DNA of 64,000 nt from positions 434,001 through 498,000 of the forward strand of contig NZ_WQHX01000001.1 in the NCBI RefSeq assembly GCF_013035425.1, in the 5' to 3' direction. The stretch comes from Ruegeria arenilitoris. Its GTDB lineage: Bacteria; Pseudomonadota; Alphaproteobacteria; Rhodobacterales; Rhodobacteraceae. The position numbers were made by a program, and so were the translations under genes. Each line of letters starts with the position of its first letter. Position 1 is the first letter of the stretch. This document shows positions 17,229-24,732 of this stretch, piece after piece. A model generated the notes under the pieces. The model was not told the DNA's origin. It did not search any database and saw only the letters and a program-made list of their open reading frames with translations.

Positions 17229-17902
17229 TGCTGGTCACTCTCAGAGGGGGCGCGGCTGCGCCATAGGAAGTATCCGGTCATCGCAGCCCAAACCAAAGCC
17301 AGACCAAACCAAGTTATTGCGTACTGCAAGTGATCGTTGGGTATGCCCGCCGTATCCACTGGCAGTGGAGTAACATCGGGATCAGTATTTGAACGCGCAA
17401 CCAGCAGAACCGGCTCAGTTTTGAGAACTGTCGATAAATTGGGAACGTCCCGAGCAAACCAGATGTTGCCATCAACGTCTGGTTCGGGTGTGAAACCGTC
17501 GATTTCATCCGGCCAATGCAGATTACCTGTCACCTGCATTGCGCCTGTTTGCCTTGCGTCCGACTTGGCCGTCGTGGGAACAAAACCGCGATCTACCAAT
17601 ATCCGTCTGTCGTCGACGCTGAAGGGCTGAATGATCCGGTAGCCTGCGCCAACTTGTTTGACCGAGACCAATACGTGGATTTCACCGGTTTCCATTTCGC
17701 CCGAAATAGTAACGGGCAAATACTTGTCTTCGTCTTGGGAAACCGCTTCCGGTAAAGCAACTGGCTGGGCCGCAATTCGGCTTTCGATATCAGCCAGAAT
17801 GCTCTCTTTCCAGGCCAGACGCTGCAACTGCCAAATACCCAGCGATACTAGGATCGCCAAACCGGCAACACCAAATATCAGTGGGAAAAGGATGCGACGC
17901 AT
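17225..17902 (-). CDS. SURF1 family cytochrome oxidase assembly protein
   Basis: A 225-residue SURF1 (Shy1-like) protein that assists haem a insertion into subunit I of aa3-type oxidase. It has the usual two transmembrane segments near each end (about 6-25 and 195-213) and a large periplasmic domain between. Typical elements are LGIWQLQRLAWKE near the N-terminus, ILVDRGFVP in the middle and HLQYAITWFGLALVW near the C-terminus. It lies downstream of ctaE but is separated by a terminator and a long hairpin leader. Confidence 0.92.
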   Translation of the reverse strand: MRRILFPLIFGVAGLAILVSLGIWQLQRLAWKESILADIESRIAAQPVALPEAVSQDEDKYLPVTISGEMETGEIHVLVSVKQVGAGYRIIQPFSVDDRRILVDRGFVPTTAKSDARQTGAMQVTGNLHWPDEIDGFTPEPDVDGNIWFARDVPNLSTVLKTEPVLLVARSNTDPDVTPLPVDTAGIPNDHLQYAITWFGLALVWAAMTGYFLWRSRAPSESDQQ

Positions 17903-17961
17903 TTCAGAACCATGTTTCGTTGCTCAATGGCTCCTTTTAGGAACCCGCGCCTTGTTAAGGG

Positions 17962-18004
17962 TTGCGCCCGTACGATTGCAACCACTCAATTGTATGGGGC
18001 GCAA
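17962..18004 (-). promoter_or_regulatory. long hairpin in the SURF1 leader
   Basis: TTGCGCCC (17962-17969) pairs with GGGCGCAA (17997-18004) and TACGATTG (17971-17978) with CAATTGTA (17987-17994, one G-U), with one bulge and an 8-base loop. It has no T-tract and sits between the ctaE terminator and the SURF1 start, so it would lie in the 5' untranslated RNA or be an intergenic repeat element. Confidence 0.5.
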
Positions 18005-18022
18005 TATAGCATCTCGGATGGT

Positions 18023-18051
18023 AAAAAGCCGCCCTTTGAGGGCGGCTTTTT
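18023..18051. terminator. bidirectional intrinsic terminator after ctaE
   Basis: The stem AAAAAGCCGCCC/GGGCGGCTTTTT has a TTTGA loop; A and T tracts at both ends make it work in either direction. It lies just beyond the ctaE stop on the leftward strand, separating the cta operon from SURF1-thrC. Confidence 0.9.
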
Positions 18052-18072
18052 CGTCTGCAAATCTGGCTGTTT

Positions 18073-18888
18073 TTACATCAGCGGTGCCTGACCCCAAATG
18101 TAAACTGCGAAAAACAGAAACAGCCAAACAACGTCGACAAAGTGCCAGTACCAGGCCGCCGCTTCAAAGCCGACATGCTTCTCTGGTGTGAAGTCACCCT
18201 TAAGAGCCCGGATCAAGCAAACCGAAAGGAATATAGTGCCGATTATCACATGCGCGCCATGAAAACCCGTGGCCATGAAGAAGTTCGAGTAGAACTGATC
18301 GCCACCAAATTGCCAACCCTCGTGAGCAAGTAGTTCGTAATACTCAAAACCCTGCAACGCAGTAAAAGCGATCCCCAGCGCAATACCGATTGCCAAACCA
18401 TTGATCAGCGCCTTGCGATCGTTGTCATGAGCAAGAGCATGGTGCGCCCACGTAATCGCGCAGCCAGACAACAGAAGAACCAAGGTGTTGATCAGTGGCA
18501 GGTGGAAAGGGTCAACCGCGTGAATATCAGGTTGGATGTACTCGGTCCCGGCATAGTCATACATCGGGTACATCCGATGTTTGAAGAACGACCAGAACCA
18601 AGCAAAAAAGAACATCACCTCGGACATCACAAACAAGATGAACCCGTAGCGCAAACCAATACGAACCACCGGAGTGTGATCACCCTGCCGGCTTTCTACG
18701 ACGACGTCGGTCCACCAGGCAAACATTGTGTACAGGACACCTACTAGTCCCATCCAAAAGATCCACGGTGTTATACCGTGCATCCAAAGAACCGCTCCGA
18801 AAAGCATAACAAAACCACTGACCGCGCCGATCAGCGGCCAGATCGATGGGGCCAAAATGTGGTAGTCGTGGTTTTTAGCGTGTGCCAT
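18073..18888 (-). CDS. ctaE: cytochrome c oxidase subunit III
   Basis: A 271-residue, seven-helix subunit III of the aa3-type cytochrome c oxidase. Recognisable segments are [15 protein letters not shown] at the N-terminus, [17 protein letters not shown], the E-containing helix with [13 protein letters not shown] and the C-terminal [17 protein letters not shown]. It is the last gene of the ctaC-ctaB-small ORF-ctaG-ctaE group and is followed by a strong terminator. Subunit I (ctaD) is not in this window, as usual in this family. Confidence 0.97.
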   Translation of the reverse strand: MAHAKNHDYHILAPSIWPLIGAVSGFVMLFGAVLWMHGITPWIFWMGLVGVLYTMFAWWTDVVVESRQGDHTPVVRIGLRYGFILFVMSEVMFFFAWFWSFFKHRMYPMYDYAGTEYIQPDIHAVDPFHLPLINTLVLLLSGCAITWAHHALAHDNDRKALINGLAIGIALGIAFTALQGFEYYELLAHEGWQFGGDQFYSNFFMATGFHGAHVIIGTIFLSVCLIRALKGDFTPEKHVGFEAAAWYWHFVDVVWLFLFFAVYIWGQAPLM

Positions 18889-18910
18889 CAGCGTCCCTCA
18901 CCTACAGGCG

Positions 18911-19486
18911 TTAGTTCGTGTTTGTTTTTGCCTGCTGGTCGAAGGCTGCAAAGCCTTCAGGCAGGTCAATTTCGTAGAATGTATACGACAACGTGATCGT
19001 ATGAACATATTTCGCTTCGAGATCCTCAACCATTTCGGGATCAACAAAGAACGTAACCGGCATCTGAACCCGTTCGCCGGGTTGCAAGACCTGTTCCTCA
19101 AAGCAGAAACAGGCGATTTTCTGGAAATAGCCCCCGGCAGAATATGGCGCGACGTTGTACGAGGCCTGCCCGGCAATGGGTCGGTCGGTCGGGTTATAAG
19201 CCTCATAAAATGCTAACCCAGTTTCACCAATGCGCACATCCATCTCACGCTCAACCGGTTTGAACTCCCAAGCCATGCCTTTAGCCTTCGAGGCATCGAA
19301 ACGGACCGTGACAACCCTATCAAGGATATCTTCTGGCGCCTGCTCGGATACACCCGTGGTTCCGCCAAAACCAGTGACCCGGCAGAACCAGTCATAAAAT
19401 GGAACGGCCGCCCAAGCCAAGCTACCCATCAGGACAACCAAACCGACGGTTTGCACCACTGTTTTCTGAGGACCTTTCAACGCCAT
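18911..19486 (-). CDS. ctaG: cytochrome c oxidase assembly protein CtaG (Cox11 type)
   Basis: A 191-residue copper chaperone that delivers Cu to the CuB site of subunit I. One N-terminal transmembrane helix (about 12-31) anchors a periplasmic domain with the paired cysteines CFCF (126-129), preceded by YNPTDRPIAGQASYNVAP. The ATG at 19486 overlaps the stop of the 53-codon gene upstream (TGATG); the longer open frame extending to 19687 is spurious and covers that gene and the end of ctaB. Confidence 0.95.
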   Translation of the reverse strand: MALKGPQKTVVQTVGLVVLMGSLAWAAVPFYDWFCRVTGFGGTTGVSEQAPEDILDRVVTVRFDASKAKGMAWEFKPVEREMDVRIGETGLAFYEAYNPTDRPIAGQASYNVAPYSAGGYFQKIACFCFEEQVLQPGERVQMPVTFFVDPEMVEDLEAKYVHTITLSYTFYEIDLPEGFAAFDQQAKTNTN

Positions 19487-19647
19487 CAGTCCTGCACCTC
19501 TTGCGTTGCCATGCCGAAATCCGTCCCGGACACCTTCACGATCGTTAAGCCGAAAATGATCACGATAAACGCCGCTAATGTCAGCCCCACCCCTAGGTTG
19601 CGGCCAAAGCGGCGCTGATGCAATTCGTGGGGCTTGCGCAGACTCAT
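19486..19647 (-). CDS. 53-residue single-pass membrane protein of the cta operon
   Basis: A small protein too short for most gene finders: basic N-terminus (MSLRKPHELHQRRFGRN), one transmembrane helix (about residues 18-38, GVGLTLAAFIVIIFGLTIVK) and a short polar tail. Its start overlaps the ctaB stop (ATGA) and its stop overlaps the ctaG start, so it is translationally coupled on both sides. Small proteins at this position in the cta operons of Paracoccus-type bacteria are thought to assist oxidase assembly (CoxF-like), but the role is not established. Confidence 0.85.
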   Translation of the reverse strand: MSLRKPHELHQRRFGRNLGVGLTLAAFIVIIFGLTIVKVSGTDFGMATQEVQD

Positions 19648-20600
19648 GACCAGCCACCCCATCCAAACGGTTTAACCAGCGCCTCAATCAAAATCGCACC
19701 AAAATGCAAAAACAGGTAGAGCAGCGAAAGTTTGAAGAAGCGGCGTTCAACTTTGAAATTATCGGCCTCAGAGTCGTCTTCGGTTCTACGCGAGATGCCC
19801 CACGCTCCATGCAGGAAGAGCGCGTTCAAAACCAAAGCGACCGTTAGGTAGATTGGCCCCCCTATACCCGAAAATGCGGTTCCAACGGCCAGTACAGCCA
19901 ACAACCCGGTGTAAATCAGAATGTGCACTCGGGTCGCGCGGCGTCCGTGCGTAACGGTCAGCATCGGCACGCCTGCGTCGTCATAGTCGGATCTCATGAA
20001 CAGGGCCAAAGCCCAGAAATGCGGCGGTGTCCACATGAAAGTCAAAGCGAACATCAACCATGGCTCTAGTGTCACGGAACCCGTCGCCGCAACCCAACCT
20101 ATGACAGGCGGGAACGCTCCGGCGGCTCCGCCGATCACAATGTTCTGCGGTGTCGATCGTTTCAGCCACATCGTGTAGATCACAACGTAGAAAAATATCG
20201 TGAAGGCCAGAAACGCTCCTGCAAACCAATTGGTCGCCAGCCCCAGCATGATCACAGACAGACCGGATAGCGCCAGACCGATAGCCAGCGCCTCACCTTC
20301 TTCAACTTTGCCAGAAGGGATCGGACGGCCTTTTGTCCGCTTCATAACCTTGTCGATATCAGCGTCCCACCACATGTTCAGGGCACCTGATGCCCCACCG
20401 CCAATGGCTATGAAAAGGATAGCGCAGAATCCAACAAACGGATGCACAGGTACAGGCGCAGCGAGCATACCGACCAATGCAGTAAACACGACGAGGGACA
20501 TCACGCGCGGCTTCAGCAAGGCGAAATAGTCGCCAAAACTGGCCTCGTCCACGCGCCTCTGCGCGTTCACGGTGCTGGCGTTAAAGCTTGCGTCGCTCAT
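19644..20600 (-). CDS. ctaB: protoheme IX farnesyltransferase (haem O synthase)
   Basis: A 318-residue UbiA-family membrane prenyltransferase that farnesylates haem b to haem o, the first step to haem a. The first polyprenyl-diphosphate motif is NMWWDADIDKVMKRTKGRP, and a second Asp-rich motif lies around RSDYDDAGVPM. About eight or nine hydrophobic helices. It lies between ctaC and the small cta gene. Confidence 0.96.
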   Translation of the reverse strand: MSDASFNASTVNAQRRVDEASFGDYFALLKPRVMSLVVFTALVGMLAAPVPVHPFVGFCAILFIAIGGGASGALNMWWDADIDKVMKRTKGRPIPSGKVEEGEALAIGLALSGLSVIMLGLATNWFAGAFLAFTIFFYVVIYTMWLKRSTPQNIVIGGAAGAFPPVIGWVAATGSVTLEPWLMFALTFMWTPPHFWALALFMRSDYDDAGVPMLTVTHGRRATRVHILIYTGLLAVLAVGTAFSGIGGPIYLTVALVLNALFLHGAWGISRRTEDDSEADNFKVERRFFKLSLLYLFLHFGAILIEALVKPFGWGGWS

Positions 20601-20621
20601 ATCCGTTCCCTTAAGGCCAAA

Positions 20622-20637
20622 GCGGTACGTTTACCGC
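20622..20637 (-). other. small hairpin in the ctaC-ctaB gap
   Basis: Perfect 6-bp stem GCGGTA/TACCGC with a 4-base loop in the 84-base gap between ctaC and ctaB. No T-tract follows, so it is more likely an RNA processing or attenuation element than a terminator, if functional at all. Confidence 0.3.
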
Positions 20638-20684
20638 GCCGCTCACGCCACGTTCGATGCCAAGGGCCTCAGCCCCAGACGAGC

Positions 20685-21596
20685 TTAGTTTGCGGCCACC
20701 TGATAGGTCGAGGGTTTCCCTGCATATTCCTCAAGCGCCTTGGTCAACCACTGATCGTAGGCCTCTTGACTAACCACTTTCACCGTAATCGGCATATACG
20801 CATGGTCCTTGCCGCAAAGCTCGGAACACTGCCCAAAATAGACACCTTCCTTGGTTGCCTCGAACCACAGTTCGGCCAATCGTCCGGGCACGCCGTCCTG
20901 CTTTACGCCGAAAGATGGAATAGTCCACGAATGGATAACATCGGACGCAGTGACTTGCATCACAATAACTTTGTTCACCGGTACGACAACTGCGGTATCG
21001 GTGGCCAACAGCCATTCATCTTCGCTGTATCCCGCATCCGACAGCTTGGCCCGCATTGCATCGTCAAGCACGAACGGCGTCACGTCCGCATCGGCCGGAC
21101 GCGCCCCTTCGTCCAGCGTTGCAGGGTGCCCCAGCAAGTAGCTGTCGAAGGCAAAATCATGATCCACGTACTCGTAAGTCCAGTACCATTGGTTGCCGAC
21201 AACCTTGATAACCACGTCACCCTCGGGAATTTCCTGCTGTTTGAAAAGCACCGGCAGTGAGAAAGCCCCAATGAAAACCAGAATCAGGATCGGACCCAAC
21301 GTCCAAGCGACCTCAACGGGGGTATAATGCGAAAACCGCGCGGGCGTTGGATTGGCGCGCTGGTTGTAACGCACAATGCAGTACAACAGAAGGCCTGCAA
21401 CGAGCAGGCATATTACAGTGATGATCACCAGAATCATATTGTCCAGACGCTGGATTCCATCGGCCAGGCTAGTGGCTGAGGGCTGGAACCCGACACCGCC
21501 ATCAACCGGCTTACCAATAATCTCAAGCTCCTGAGCCATGGCGGGAAGGCTGGAGAGGGCTGTTACAAACCCCGAAAGCATCAAAGCATTCTTCAT
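20685..21596 (-). CDS. ctaC: cytochrome c oxidase subunit II
   Basis: A 303-residue precursor with a signal peptide (about 1-21), two transmembrane helices and a periplasmic CuA domain. The CuA ligands are complete: H222, C257, E259, C261, H265 and M268 (segment [14 protein letters not shown]). The aromatic NQWYWTYEY electron-entry segment is present. The ATG at 21596 is preferred over a longer frame because it gives the signal peptide. It is the first gene of the cta operon; upstream are an 8+5+8 palindrome and an FNR-type box. Confidence 0.96.
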   Translation of the reverse strand: MKNALMLSGFVTALSSLPAMAQELEIIGKPVDGGVGFQPSATSLADGIQRLDNMILVIITVICLLVAGLLLYCIVRYNQRANPTPARFSHYTPVEVAWTLGPILILVFIGAFSLPVLFKQQEIPEGDVVIKVVGNQWYWTYEYVDHDFAFDSYLLGHPATLDEGARPADADVTPFVLDDAMRAKLSDAGYSEDEWLLATDTAVVVPVNKVIVMQVTASDVIHSWTIPSFGVKQDGVPGRLAELWFEATKEGVYFGQCSELCGKDHAYMPITVKVVSQEAYDQWLTKALEEYAGKPSTYQVAAN

Positions 21597-21636
21597 GTTC
21601 TGTCCTGATCGTTTGATCTTTGCGTCCCAGGCGAAA

Positions 21637-21657
21637 AGGTGTGAATCGGTCACACCT
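21637..21657. promoter_or_regulatory. 8+5+8 perfect inverted repeat upstream of ctaC
   Basis: The arms AGGTGTGA (21637-21644) and TCACACCT (21650-21657) are separated by five bases, 41 bases upstream of the ctaC start. It could be a regulator site or a hairpin in the ctaC leader. The inner TGTGA/TCACA halves resemble Crp-family half-sites, but the spacer is five rather than six. Confidence 0.5.
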
Positions 21658-21739
21658 CACCCGTTGTCTTTGGCCGCGTTAAAAACCATATTCCGTCGGG
21701 TAGATAAAGCAAAATGCTTGCGTCAAACAGACGCTATTC

Positions 21740-21753
21740 TTGATCTGGATCAA
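21740..21753. promoter_or_regulatory. FNR/FnrL-type box
   Basis: A perfect TTGAT-N4-ATCAA dyad, the consensus for FnrL in Rhodobacteraceae. It lies in the divergent gap between ctaC and tldD, 20 bases before the tldD start and 144 bases before ctaC. By position it could repress tldD or control ctaC in low oxygen. Confidence 0.7.
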
Positions 21754-21772
21754 TCTGGAAAGGTTCCACCTG

Positions 21773-23194
21773 ATGTCCAACGACCCATTTCGCCCGTTTG
21801 AAGGCCCCCTTCCGCAGGACGAAGCCCTTGCAGTTCTGCAGTCTGCAACCGCAGGCGCCGAGGATGGGGAACTGTTCGTTGAAAGGCGAAAATCCGAATC
21901 CCTGGTGTTTGATGACGGTCGCCTGCGAACTGCATCATACGACGCTTCCGAAGGATTTGGGCTGCGGGCTGTTCAGGGCGAGGTGGCGGGCTATGCCCAT
22001 TCAACAGATGTTTCAATCCCAGCGTTGAAGCGGGCAGCCGAAACGGCACGTCTTGCGGTCGGCGACGGCGGCGGCACTTTGGCCGAGGCCCCACGGGCCA
22101 CCAACGCTCGCCTTTACACCGACGAAGACCCGATCGAAACGGCCAGTTTTCCAGTGAAGATAGAAACCTTGCGTGAAATTGATGCCTTTTCTCGCGATCT
22201 GGATCCTCGTGTTGTTCAAGTAAGTGCGACGATCGCCGCCGCCGTACAAGAGGTTGAGATTTTGCGCCCGGATGGCGTGCTAATCCGTGACGTACGCCCG
22301 ATGACCCGTGTGAACGTTTCAGTGATCGTCGAGCAAAACGGACGAAGGGAAAGCGGTTCGGCAGGAGGCGGCGGCCGCGTAGGACTTAATGGGTTAATCG
22401 ATCCTGCCGACTGGCAAGACAAGGCGCGTGAGGCGTTGCGTATCGCATTGGTCAACTTGGACGCGATACCGGCCCCTGCTGGGGTCATGGAAGTAGCTTT
22501 GGGTCCTGGTTGGCCCGGTATCCTGCTGCATGAGGCCATAGGTCATGGGCTGGAAGGCGATTTCAACCGAAAGGGCAGCTCTGCATTTGCTGGATTGATG
22601 GGACAACAAATCGCCTCAAAAGGTGTTACTGTGGTCGATGATGGTACCATTGCAGACCGGCGCGGCTCAATAACCGTCGATGACGAGGGCACACCCAGTT
22701 CTCGTACCGTTCTGATAGAAGACGGAGTTTTAACGGGGTATATGCAAGATCGCCAAAATGCGCGCCTTATGGGTGTTGCCCCTACCGGTAATGGCCGGCG
22801 ACAAAGCTATGCGCACAAACCAATGCCACGCATGACGAATACGATTATGTTGGGTGGCGACGCCGACCCCGCTTCGCTGGTCGCTGACATCAAGGACGGT
22901 ATTTGGGCGGTAGGATTTGGCGGTGGTCAGGTTGACATAACCAACGGCAAATTCGTTTTCTCATGTACCGAGGCTTACCGTGTCGAGAACGGTGAAATTG
23001 GCGCTCCGGTGAAAGGTGCCACACTGATCGGTGACGGACCATCAGCTCTGAAACGTATCCGTGGTTTGGGCCACGATATGGAGTTGGACCCGGGTATGGG
23101 TACTTGCGGTAAAGATGGCCAGTGGGTACCTGTGGGCGTTGGCCAACCAACTGTATTGATGGATGGATTGACGGTGGGTGGGTCAGCAACCTGA
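21773..23194 (+). CDS. tldD: metalloprotease TldD
   Basis: A 473-residue TldD/PmbA-family protein. TldD partners with TldE to degrade unfolded peptides and mature some peptide natural products. The zinc motif HEAIGH lies at 253-258 with E262 following (HExxxH form), so it is the catalytic subunit rather than the TldE-type partner. The C-terminal half contains the conserved GFGGGQVDITNGKFVFSC. It starts at ATG 21773; an FNR-type box lies just upstream. tldE is not in the window. Confidence 0.95.
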   Translation: MSNDPFRPFEGPLPQDEALAVLQSATAGAEDGELFVERRKSESLVFDDGRLRTASYDASEGFGLRAVQGEVAGYAHSTDVSIPALKRAAETARLAVGDGGGTLAEAPRATNARLYTDEDPIETASFPVKIETLREIDAFSRDLDPRVVQVSATIAAAVQEVEILRPDGVLIRDVRPMTRVNVSVIVEQNGRRESGSAGGGGRVGLNGLIDPADWQDKAREALRIALVNLDAIPAPAGVMEVALGPGWPGILLHEAIGHGLEGDFNRKGSSAFAGLMGQQIASKGVTVVDDGTIADRRGSITVDDEGTPSSRTVLIEDGVLTGYMQDRQNARLMGVAPTGNGRRQSYAHKPMPRMTNTIMLGGDADPASLVADIKDGIWAVGFGGGQVDITNGKFVFSCTEAYRVENGEIGAPVKGATLIGDGPSALKRIRGLGHDMELDPGMGTCGKDGQWVPVGVGQPTVLMDGLTVGGSAT

Positions 23195-23426
23195 GGCGAC
23201 CCAAGCCAGATTTCGCACCACAAGGTTAAAAAAGCGCCATCCATTTTAGAACATTTGGGTGGACCGCAACTTTTAAAAAACAAGTCAAAAAGATTTTTTG
23301 TTATTTTACATGCACTTAACCCAAGAAAAATACAGGTTTTCGTAAGGTAGTAAAAAATTTCCCAAGATTTACAAGCTGTTAACCTAAACTCTCGTAAACC
23401 AGTTCTGCAATCAGGCGGAGCATCGG

Positions 23427-24557
23427 ATGACTGAAGAGCAGTTTTCTTCCAATCACCCCCCACTCCCACCCACCACGGAAGAGGATCAGTTTTCCTGGCT
23501 CCGTCTGATGCGATCCCGCAAGGTTGGTCCGGCTACGTTCCGGCGGCTGTTGCGGGAACATGGCTCAGCGCAGAACGCGCTTGCCGCGCTGCCCGAAGTG
23601 GCACGCGCCGCCGGAATAGACGGGTATGAAATTTGCCCTCCCGGCGTAATTGAGGCGGAACTCAAGGCTGCAAAGGCCCGCGAAGCGCGGCTTCTGTGCC
23701 TTGGGGCCGCCACCTTTCCAACTGCTCTGACCAATCTTTCCGATGCCCCTCCAATGCTCTGGGCAATCGGCGATGTCTCACTATTGGACAAGCCGACAGT
23801 GGCGCTTGTTGGTGCGAGAAATTGCTCTTCCCTGGGATCTCGGATGGCCCGGGGTTTGGCTAAGGAATTGGGCGAGTTGGGGTTTGTCATAGCATCTGGC
23901 CTGGCCCGTGGAATCGATACTTCGGCTCATCAGGCAGCGCTCAAAACTGGGACTATCGCAGTAATGGCTGGTGGGGTGGATGTGATTTACCCTGCCGAAA
24001 ACACTGAACTTGCGGAAAAGATCGCCGAACACGGACTGCGATTGTCGGAACAACCTATGGGCATTTCGCCGCAAGCCAGGCATTTTCCACGCCGCAACCG
24101 CATTATCTCGGGCCTTGCACAAGCAGTCGTCGTGGTCGAAGCGGCCGCTAAGTCTGGCAGCCTAATTACCGCACGCGACGCATTGGACCAAGGACGCGAA
24201 GTTCTAGCGGTACCCGGACACCCATTCGACGCACGCGCTGCCGGATGCAATACTTTGATCCTTGAAGGTGCCGCGCTCGTACGATCTGCCCAAGATGTGA
24301 TCCAAGCTTTACCCCCAAGGCAAACATCCGCGGTTTTGTCAAACAACGAACCTGCGCTGAACGAAAACAGCACTGCGCCTGTTCAAAACCTGCACCAAGC
24401 GATCCTGGCATGCCTTGGCCCCTCTCCAATCGCAGAAGATCAACTAATTCGCGACATTTGCGCTCCGGCAAAGGAAATCGGCCCCGCCCTGGTGGATTTG
24501 GAGCTTGAGGGGCGAATCCAAAGGCAACCAGGTGGATTGGTATCTTTGAGCGCCTGA
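23427..24557 (+). CDS. dprA: DNA-processing protein DprA
   Basis: A 376-residue DprA/Smf protein that loads RecA on incoming single-stranded DNA during transformation. The Rossmann-like core is at about 125-330 with VALVGARNCSSLGSRMA, FVIASGLARGIDTSAH and the later GSLITARDA and PGHPFDARAAGCN segments. An N-terminal SAM-like helical part with WLRLMRSRKVGPATFRRLL precedes it and a C-terminal winged-helix follows (about 310-376). A 232-base AT-rich gap separates it from tldD. Confidence 0.94.
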   Translation: MTEEQFSSNHPPLPPTTEEDQFSWLRLMRSRKVGPATFRRLLREHGSAQNALAALPEVARAAGIDGYEICPPGVIEAELKAAKAREARLLCLGAATFPTALTNLSDAPPMLWAIGDVSLLDKPTVALVGARNCSSLGSRMARGLAKELGELGFVIASGLARGIDTSAHQAALKTGTIAVMAGGVDVIYPAENTELAEKIAEHGLRLSEQPMGISPQARHFPRRNRIISGLAQAVVVVEAAAKSGSLITARDALDQGREVLAVPGHPFDARAAGCNTLILEGAALVRSAQDVIQALPPRQTSAVLSNNEPALNENSTAPVQNLHQAILACLGPSPIAEDQLIRDICAPAKEIGPALVDLELEGRIQRQPGGLVSLSA

Positions 24558-24562
24558 CTACT

Positions 24563-24589
24563 GGGTTTAAGCACCAAAGTGCCGAACCC
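24563..24589 (+). terminator. weak hairpin after dprA
   Basis: GGGTT/AACCC and GCAC/GTGC stems with an internal loop and a CAAA apex, five bases past the dprA stop. There is no T-tract, so termination is uncertain. Confidence 0.35.
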
Positions 24590-24732
24590 AAACCCCTAAC
24601 TGTTTTCCTAGTCGTTTGAAAAGGCAGTGTTTTTAAGGCAATTCAAGGAACGCATTGACAATTCCGTCTTGCCCCTCACATTTTGCACGACCATATAAGG
24701 CGTCAAATTCGTCGAGCGAGGTTTTCCCTTAA

